Below are positions 40,401 to 51,200 of a stretch of DNA of 64,000 nucleotides, piece after piece; position 1 is the stretch's first letter, and every line of letters begins with the position of its first letter. The notes under the pieces are model-generated. The model searched no databases, had not been told where the DNA came from, and saw only the letters and a list, made by a program, of their open reading frames with translations. The position numbers were made by a program, and so were the translations under genes. This DNA comes from Lytechinus variegatus (Eukaryota; Echinodermata; Echinoidea; Temnopleuroida; Toxopneustidae), in contig NC_054741.1 in the NCBI RefSeq assembly GCF_018143015.1, positions 13,825,736 to 13,889,735 of the forward strand, written 5' to 3'.

Positions 40401-43400
40401 CGACATCAGACGAACTAACTGAAACAGGAACAATTATTGAGAGAACGCGTACAAAGCAGACTACTACTGTGATAACCACAGAACAAGAAATGACATCCGA
40501 CGCATCCACTGCAGATGAAATAACTCCTACAAGCCATACAATGCGAGAGACAACGGCAAGCACGACGACTGTACGAGACGATGCAAGCACTTATCAACAA
40601 TCTACGAAAGATATGACAACACATGGACAAACAGCAGATAAAACAACGAACTTTCAACAAAGCACGACTGGCCATGATATCATTACTGATACCACGGCTG
40701 ATATTTTCACCACATTCCAGGAGCAGACAAATAAAATGAGTTTTTCAACAAATGGAGTCAGTACAGAAAGATTTGCCGGAACAACGAATCAACATTTGAC
40801 AAGTATTATCATAACAGACGAAGGAGCAACAGCAGACACAACAAAGCAAGTGGGGACAACCTACGACACAACAACGATCGAACCTACTTTCTTTACAACA
40901 GAACGCCAAACAACTGCAGACAGAATAACAAGTGATGAAATAACTGTTGTGACCACAGGTGCAGAAACAACTGCAGACACGACTACTGAAGAGCAAACGA
41001 CAACTGAGATATTGACACAGCAGACGACCATTTTAATGACAACGGATCAAGACACGACACCCAACGAATCTTTTGAACAAGGATCCACCACCGAGCAAGC
41101 AGATACCAAACAGACAACAGGGTTAATAATCACAGATCAAGAAATGACAACCGTAGCATCGACTCGAGATGCAATAAGTCAAACAGTGCAGGAGGAGGCA
41201 ACAACTTATCCAGAATACACGACAGATTTGACCACAGTTGATCAAACAGCAGATAAAACAACTCCCTTCCAACAAGGAACCACTCTGGTCACATCAGATC
41301 AAGGAACTGTAACTACGGAACCACCAAGTGATAAACAGACAATTATTAATCAGGTTACAAATGTTGGAACAGGGTATCCTAAAACAACCCGCGCTAACGA
41401 AAAACAGACAACGCCTGTGGTTTCCACGGATCAACAAGCTACAGACGCAACTACAAAAGAAGAAACAACTGTTGACATAACAACAATCCACCACACGCCT
41501 TATCCTACGAATGATCAGCAAACGTCTGAAGCCATGATAACTCAGAGAGAAACCACTCACATTGCAGAGACAACGTTTATGACGACTGGTCCAACGACGC
41601 CTGTCGATACTAGCACTGAAGATGGAACAACAGCCGAGAAAACAACGAACCAACAGACAGCACTTGTTATAACAACTGATCAAGACTTGACACCTGGTGC
41701 TTCCACTCGAAATGGAATAACTTCCACGACACAAAGAACAAAAGAGGCAACAATAGGTACAACGATAGGTGAAATGACAACCATGCGACATGATTATGAC
41801 GCAACGACTGATCAAGAACTTACAACGGATGTTATGACGTATGGTCAAACAGCTGACAAAACCATGACTTATCCCGAAAATACCCCTACCTCAACAACTT
41901 ATCAAGGAACGGTACTAAACGAACTCACAACTGATCAACATCCATCCATTTTTGTGACCACAGGTCAAGATTTAATTACGGACATAACAACTCAAAAACT
42001 ACCAACTGCTGATACAACATCAACACAACAGACAACCATTTTAATGACAACGGGTCAAGACACGACATCAGACGAACTAACTGAAACAGGAACAATTATT
42101 GAGAGAACGCGTACAAAGCAGACTACTACTGTGATAACCACAGAACAAGAAATGACATCCGACGCATCCACTGCAGATGAAATAACTCCTACAAGCCATA
42201 CAATGCGAGAGACAACGGCAAGCACGACGACTGTACGAGACGATGCAAGCACTTATCAACAATCTACGAAAGATATGACAACACATGGACAAACAGCAGA
42301 TAAAACAACGAACTTTCAACAAAGCACGACTGGCCATGATATCATTACTGATACCACGGCTGATATTCTCACCACATTCCAGGAGCAGACAAATAAAATG
42401 AGTTTTTCAACAAATGGAGTCAGTACAGAAAGATTTGCCGGAACAACGAATCAACATTTGACAAGTATTATCATAACAGACGAAGGAGCAACAGCAGACA
42501 CAACAAAGCAAGTGGGGACAACCTACGACACAACAACGATCGAACCTACTTTCTTTACAACAGAACGCCAAACAACTGCAGACAGAATAACAAGTGATGA
42601 AATAACTGTTGTGACCACAGGTGCAGAAACAACTTCAGACACGACTACTGAAGAGCAAACGACAACTGAGATATTGACACAGCACACGACCATTTTAATG
42701 ACAACGGATCAAGACACGACACCCAACGAATCTTTTGAACAAGGAACCACCACCGAGCAAGCAGATACCAAACAGACAACAGGGTTAATAATCACAGATC
42801 AAGAAATGACAACCGTAGCATCGACTCGAGATGCAATAAGTCAAACAGTGCAGGAGGAGGCAACAACTTATCCAGAATACACGACAGATTTGACCACAGT
42901 TGATCAAACAGCAGATAAAACAACGACCTTCCAACAAGGAACCACTCTGGTCACATCAGATCAAGGAACTGTAACTACGGAACCACCAAGTGATAAACAG
43001 ACAATTATTAATCAGGTTACAAATGTTGGAACAGGGTATCCTAAAACAACCCGCGCTAACGAAAAACAGACAACGCCTGTGGTTTCCACGGATCAACAAG
43101 CTACAGACGCAACTACAAAAGAAGAAACAACTGTTGACACAACAACAACAATCCACCACACGCCTTATCCTACGAATGATCCGCAAACATCTGACGCCAT
43201 GATAACTCAGAAGGAAACAACTCACGTTGTAGAGACAACCTTTTCAACGACAGGTCCAACGACGCCTGTAGATACTAGCACTGGAGAGGGAACAACAGCC
43301 GAGAAAACAACGAACCAACATACAGCACTTGCTATAACCACTGATAAAGACTGGACACCCGATGCTTCCACTCGAAATGGGGTTACTTTCATGAGAACAA

Positions 43401-44775
43401 CAGCCCAAGAGACCACAATTGTTCTAATGTTAGGTAAAATATAAACTATAAAAAGTACAGATTTCGTACTTGCTAATCAAGGGAAGACAGCAGGTATGAC
43501 AATAAATGTACACACGCCTACCCCATGACTTATCTAGGAGGTATCACTCAGCAACGATTTTGACTTACGACTAATAAAGATATCCACATTTTGTGACTGT
43601 AGGTCAAGAGGCAACTTCGAGTACAGCTACTGAAAAGATAACATCTTCTGAGTCAAAAGCATCACAACTGACTATAAGAATAAAATGCACAACCTCTGAG
43701 AACACAGCTACCAGAGACACAGCGATAGGTAAAGTAACTACACTACTACCTACAACATGTGACATAACTACTACTTTTGGACTTACCACTGATCTCAGAA
43801 TGAACCATAAAACAGCGATCCTTCCACAAAGAACAGCTCCTTCAACTAAGGGGAAATGTACTTAATGAATCTACGACTCTTAAACAAACATAATTTTATA
43901 TTTGACGAATTCAAATTTCAAGAACTGCTATGAACCCTAGCACAAATATTATTAAAGATGATGCAACCACTTATAAAAAAAACCTACAAAAAAACAATTT
44001 ATCCAAATGAAGCATATATCTAATTCATGATGGAGGAGAAACAACGGATGGAACAAATCAAGACGTTAACGAATAATTTACTTAATGTGTATGACTAATT
44101 AACAGATTACATGGCGCAAAATGGGGTAGGAATTGCGATTTTAATTTTTTTTTGGTTGATTATGGGTTAACAATTGTCAACAGAAATAAAATACCACTAC
44201 TTAAGTTTAGTAACGCTACAGTAAGAACAATACTATCATGAGTCAATTTTGGCGCTATATAAATGCCCTCTTCTAAAACGTTACCGATCATAGAATGTTC
44301 GTTTATATGTGAATAACGATTATTTTAGTGTTAGATACCTGTTTTGCGATTAAACCTGATAAGACATAAGTTACCCAAACGCCTTTTTAAGTTTATGACA
44401 CAGTATCACAGGAATACTTTAGCCTTATGAAATGAATCGTATAAATGAACCACTATACCCTGACTTTTCCTGTGTTACTCATTTCGTACCCTTTTCAAGA
44501 TACGATACAGACCATATGACGGTATACTGAAAGCAAAGCTACCCTGTATACAGTAAGAGATATACAGTGCCTATGTATCGTTTTATAGCTCTAAAGAAGG
44601 CGGAGACTTCCAATATAAAGCATTTATGTTTGAAAAGGTTGGGGTTTTTTACGGATTAGTTTCCACTCTACCAAACCTATCCCCAAATGGAAGCTGTACC
44701 ACTTTTCTTTGGTATTAGTCACTTATGATTTGTTTCAGTGGTAGAATATGGCATCATCGAGTTGGTATTTAATTT

Positions 44776-44843
<68 letters not shown>

Positions 44844-47800
44844 CTTTCAATTGAATACAAAATCGGGATCACCTTAATTTTGGTCAAATTAAGGTGATAT
44901 TCGGATACAGTTGTTGGATTTTTTTGGCAATATTTAATATGCGCATAGGTCTAGGTCAGTAATAGCCCTCTCAGTGGCGAGCCAGGGTGACCCTAGGATT
45001 TTAAAATTTCGCCATTATTATAACACTTTGCAATAACTTAAGAAAATTTAAAACCACAGGAGGCTTCTAGTTTAGTTCGAATTGGCAATTAACTGAAACC
45101 ACAATCGAATATGACCTCTCCAGCCAGCACTCACAATCGATAGCATGTACATATTTTTAGTGAAATAAGGGGAATTCGTTTGCACCAATGATGCTTCTAC
45201 GACCACTGATGACGACATTTACGACTAAACCATCTGCACAGGCGTCATCTCTTGGGTTTCCTCATTCATTCATTTCTCACGACTGGTTTCGGTGACTGAG
45301 TTTTAATTGTGCTGAATACAACATGACTATACATGTGTACACTTTTTGGTCTCTTGACACATGTCCAATACGTCAACGCGAGTTCCTTATCATCCTACAT
45401 CAAAACGATCTATTCGCTGGACTATAACACTGTAACACCCTACCACAGAAATACAGTTGCCAACCGTCGTATAGAAGCTTACATCCGTCAAACGAAAGCA
45501 TTTCCTACTCCCTTGTCCCAACAGCAGACTTTTGCCTCCTAGCTAAAGATCATATACTCGACCTCTTCTTGACAATATTACCTCAGTGATGTCGTGAAAG
45601 CTTCTTAGATAGAATTCGTTTATTATTCTGCCTTGCCTGTGCTGAAGCCTGTCACAGAAATACTGTTCACTTTACATTCGCGTTGTTTTAACCGTCTTAA
45701 GCAATACGGCAGTAAATCGCAAACTCCCTAATTTCAATAACGCTCCTAAAATTGTCACGGAAATTATCTGTTAAAAATATCTCATTGTTTATTACTTGAC
45801 ATATAATTCAGTCTATGGGAATATTAAGGTCATTCTTTTTTAATATCAAATTTTGACAGCAGATTCTCATTCTCCCTTAACTCCCCAAAAGACCCCCACC
45901 CCCAACGCAGCCCCCCCCCCCCCCTCTGAACTAAAAATTTAAAAGTACCTGATATACAACTTTTACCTTCCAGATCACTTTATCATTGTTTGCAGATGTA
46001 ACAACAGAGGGAGTTACTGATGCTACGAATTCATTGCACACCACAGCACCAAGCATCAATCTCACCACAATTACACCACACATGGAAACACCGAACAATC
46101 CTGTAACTGATATGGCTCTCACTTCAGTGACGCACGGACATGCCACGTATACACCGACTGATCACATTATGATCACAACACCTAGCGATTCAAGCACTAC
46201 TCTGACAGATCCAAGCACAGTACCCAGTGATTCAAGCACTACATTGAGATACTTGATCTCCACTTTGAATGAGCCGATCACTACTTCGGATTACTCAAGC
46301 ACTGAATCAAGCACAGCACCGAGCGATTGGAGTAGTCATAGTGGTTCACAGAGTGATTTGAGCACTAAATCGCATGATTCTAGCACCACTCAAAGTGATT
46401 TAAACACTCCTCCGAATGATTTAATCTCGACACCGCATGATCTGAGCACTGCACCAAGTGATTACTTGAGTACAACTATTGATTATACCAACACCCCAAG
46501 CCATCCAAGCTCTACACTCATTGACGCTGACACCACATTGTTTGACTATTCATTTTCGCTTACTAGCATTATCACATATACACCAACCATTTCCAGTACC
46601 ACTGCACTTAGCACCAGTTCTACACCAAGTACAAAAAGTCCATTTTCAGCCACTTCTACGGTATCAAACGGTAAATGTAAGAGATGTCGTGGACGTGTTT
46701 AGATTTTAAGTCAATTTTAATTATTCCAATCATGGATATTTTTTCCATCTTAGTCGACGGAATAATTTAAGAATTATATTCTTTCATTTGGCATATTAAC
46801 TTAATTGCACTCACTACTTTTCAAAGTTTATCAATTTACATACTGTCTGGATACTTTTAGCCTCAATTTTCCGGACGGTTTCGACCAAATAAACAGATGT
46901 AAAAACTACAAAATGGTTTTTGCAGGGTTTTTTATCACTGTTTCTTAGATTTAAAGCTTGCCGTCCTAATATCGTTAATCAGCTTAATCTGTGCTTAACC
47001 ATGCAGCAGATCAGGCCGTTTACCTCGGATTTTTATTTCACTTTCGTTTCAATAAATATCGAAATCAGTGACCGAACCATGAATAGAAATATGTATCTTC
47101 TACCTCTTATTGTATCCAATATCAGTGACAACAGCAGGACCGGACCCAACGACTACACAATCCGACCCAACGACGGTGGCCTCGCCATCTTCTTGTTCTA
47201 GTATTGCATGCAATAATGGAGGAACGATAGATCGAGATGATTGCACTTGTGCTTGTGCCGAAGGATTTCAAGGCGACGATTGCTCAAGTGAGTCCCGCAG
47301 TGGTCGCTTTTTATCCTTCATTGTTTCATCGAATGGGTGCGATATAGGATGTGTTATAAAGAGGATGTTATATAGGATGTGCGCTTACGTTTTGTTTGTA
47401 AACTTTAGTTTTGAAATATTTCTTTAAAGGGCAAGTCTACCCCAGCAAAATATTTATTCGAATAAAAACGGGAAAATTCAACAAGCATAAAACTGAATAT
47501 TTCAGCGACATCGGATATAAAATAAGAAAATTCTGACATTTTGAAAAAATTTTCAACTTCACAAAAAAGTTATACGCAAATCCTGGTTGGTATGCAACTG
47601 AGGGAACTGATGGCATCTACTCACTATTTCTTTTGTATTTCATTATGTGAAATATCTTGATTTTCTGCTCATTGTCGTGTGATACAAAGTTGTATTCCTC
47701 TTTGAGCATATTATAAATTACTATTGTTCTAACATTTTGTACCTCAGTCATATTGGTCATTATTGTCAAATCTGTCTAAAAAAAAATGAAATCACCGAAT

Positions 47801-48200
47801 CTTTCATATGCATATCCCTGAGTTTTGCACAGAACTGTGAAAAAATAAGCAAAATTGCAAAATAAGCAAAAAGTGTCATAACTTTCTTATTTTACATCCG
47901 ATTTTGATGATTTTTTTAGCGTTATGCTTGATTGATTTTTCTTTATTGATTCAAGTTAACATTTTGGGGTGGACTTTTCCTTTTTAGGCCCTACTTGATC
48001 ACCATCTCATACGATTGTATTTGTCAATGAAATTGCAGTTGAGGTAGGATGGCATTATCCATAAAAGTTAATTTAATTGAACATTGGAATAGAAAAAAGG
48101 AAAAGAAGTTCTCGTTCAGCAAGCGGGTTTGAAGGACAATATGCCTAACTCCCGAGTGGCGATCAATGAAATTATTCAAGTTATTTCATTAAAACCGAGT

Positions 48201-48231
<31 letters not shown>

Positions 48232-51200
48232 GCTTTCATTTTCAGCTCCACATGCAGAAATCCGGATTTCTGTCGTGATTTTGATCAACGTCGACATGAT
48301 CACCGTGAGAATGAACTTTTTCATAAGCTATAAACGCAGGAACATAATTTGGGATATTTAGGAACACAGACACAGAAAGACTGAGGGCGAATGAAAGAGA
48401 GAGAGGGTGGGGGAGGGTTGCGAGACAAAATAATGAGATAGATAATACAATTCAAATGTTTTAATTATTTCTGCTGTTACACTGTAAAAACTGCGGTGTT
48501 AAAACTGACACAATTTGGTGTTAATAGAGGACCACACCCTGATGTGTTACAATTACACCGTAGAGATTAAACGTAACACCAAAAAGTGGTAATGTTACAA
48601 CAAAAGCTGTTGTAATAACACCTATAGGTGTAAAACTAACACCACCAATTTAACACCGGTGTAAAATAACTGGTGTGGTCCTCTATGTACACCGGTTAAC
48701 TCCACAGTTTTTGCTGTGTACTATTGTTTTGGTTAGATTTTGTCATTTTCGCTGAATGATTAAATAGACATTTTATGATTTTCTACAAAGTTTTCAGGCC
48801 ATCGCCTGAATGTTTCGGTTTTTCAAATATCTTTTGAATGCATTCGATGAATGCATTGTGAAGAATGGTTTGAGACGAAGTGAGTCAGGTGTGTAGATGT
48901 CATCGTATAAACTGTCTCATATTGCACGCTAACCTCACTGGTTTAGAAGTTTAGAACCCCAAAAATATTATTGATAATTACAAACTAATTGATTAAGAAC
49001 GATCTCCTTAATATTTCAGGATTGACTTTGGCAAAAAAAATAAACAAAATCTAGCTAACCTTCCTTTCATTTTACTTTCTTTCATAGTGGTTGCAGATTC
49101 AGGACATTCTACTTGATGCCATCGCCCAAGTGACGTCAGACTATTGTAACACCAACTTCAGCCAGTGTTGTCCAAATTACGGAGAAAAAGCAACGTAAAT
49201 TATAACAGAATACTGTCTTTGCCAATATTTTGGTTTGTTTTGTTTATTACACTTATTACAATAAAAAAAATAACAAAAATATGGCTAACTAAAAAAAGTC
49301 AATAGCAGCACGATTGAAATCTGCAGAGGCTTTAATAAATGGAAGCTGCAGTAACAGCAGGAGCAGCGGTACTAAACTACTACCACCACCACTACTACTA
49401 CTATTACTACTACTAATAATAATAACAATAACAATATTGTTTGCCTTAATTTCCATATCGGAAACAATCTGAAAACCAAGGCAGGTTGTTGTCATTCTTT
49501 TCGCTCTAAAATTGACGCATAAACTAAAATCACATGGCTTAATTTAGGCACAATTAATTGAAATATCAATCTATTTCACTTGAACAATAAATAATATTGC
49601 TCTGAATTCTCAACATTCCCCGACGATGGGATTTATCTTTTCAGTTCGTATATTTCATTGCAGTAACATTTGCTGGGATTGATTTTATGTCTTTAAACAT
49701 AGTTCCGGTCAGATAAATTTTGCATCAGCGAACGACGTTAAGATCGTGGGTGGATATCCAAAAGAGAGCAATGTCGGTTCCGGTTTGGCGACCGAGACCG
49801 CCGTCTATATCCAACCGACTTCTATGACGTCATCATGCGAGGAAGGAAGCAGTAGAAGTGCTGCACCTGAATCGGGTAAATTTGGCGGTCGGCTTCTAAA
49901 CTTAATTCAAAAAATATTCAAGCAAGGGACTAGCAGTATGCTAAAAAATATTATCAGACGGTATCCTAAATGGCAATGTATGGAAAATGCCAAACGTGAT
50001 TCAAGACTACATTTGATTATTAGACTATACATTTTAGGTCTACTCTAACTTGCATACTTTATATGTCGCTACGTCGGTCAAGTCTTTGACAAGGGGTTGC
50101 GTCACAGGAACACTTTTTGTCTGAAAAGTGTACATAAAGCGGAAAAGTAAAATGTTAACACGTTTTCATGCGTTTACTTCACGGGTATATTCACGGGATT
50201 GTCAATAAATTGACCCCGCCCCCCAGAAGAAGAAAACTCTGGCAAGTCAAAGTAGCCACTATATACTTTTTATTTTTGTCTGAATATCCTTCGCAATTAT
50301 ATCCCTTCAGAAGTTTGTTCAACTGTATTTATATTGACTTCATGCAGTAACAAGCAAACTTACTGTTGACAGGCGAAGCAGTTTAGTATCGAAGTGTAAC
50401 CTGAGCTCAATAATTATTGCTACCAACTCTACATGGATTTTTCTCGAGAATAACACTGCAATCAGAGAGATCATACATGTTCGATAGATCATGCTATGTC
50501 ATTATTTTCCAAAGAGCGTTGATCTTTCTCCCTCCAATAGATACTCAAAAATTCAGACATGAGAGCAAATATATTTACCACTTTTTAATTATTATTTTCT
50601 CGAATAGATACTATGATATACATACCCCAGGATGTCGTTCTCGCCGCCATCAATGACAACATCGACGTCATCGAATCCCAGCTTGGTGTGCCGATCAGCA
50701 ATGTCACTCTCGGCATGGTTGACGATGTACAACCAGAGGGAACGTCTACCGGTCTGAGCACGGCATGGATCGTTGGTATATGCCTGCTGACTGTGATACC
50801 ACTTATAGTGGTTGCCATCTGTCTCCTTGCGCTGTAAGTTGCAATAAATTCACATTTATCAGACCGCTCCTTTACTTAACTTGGTTCAATAAAGCGATAG
50901 TTGTTTTTCACCCTCGTGGTCACTGGAAATTCTATAGTAATACACACAGATTTGCCCCCCCCCCACAAATTCGGAGACAGCATAAATGTGCCTTCATTGG
51001 AATGATTAATAAGATCCCAAGAAAGGGGCAAGGTAAGAAAAGCACGAAACAGCAATTCAGAGTATCAGTCAACAACTTTACCAAGTTAATCTTGCCTGTC
51101 ATAGCAACAATAGATTTTATAGGCTGCAGGTTTGGTCTGATGTAACAAACGTGTTAGGTTGGATGATTCTCGAGATATTCCTGTTTGTGATCAGGGGAGG

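Noticed and set aside
34646..43225. Long minus-strand ORFs (up to 184 codons) recurring five times
   Set aside because: They lie antisense to the coding array at its 1,662-bp period and exist because the Thr/Gln/Asp codon pattern leaves few antisense stops. Cys- and Ser-rich nonsense translations.
43603..43865. Exon 10 extended to the stop at 43866 as a terminal exon
   Set aside because: It would end the protein before the EGF, SEA-like and TM exons, all of which continue the phase 1 chain; the donor at 43729 fits.
49746..50048. Continuation of the exon 15 frame to 50048 as coding
   Set aside because: A good donor at 49876 and phase agreement with exon 16 place the rest in the intron; the extra residues would separate the domain from its membrane helix.
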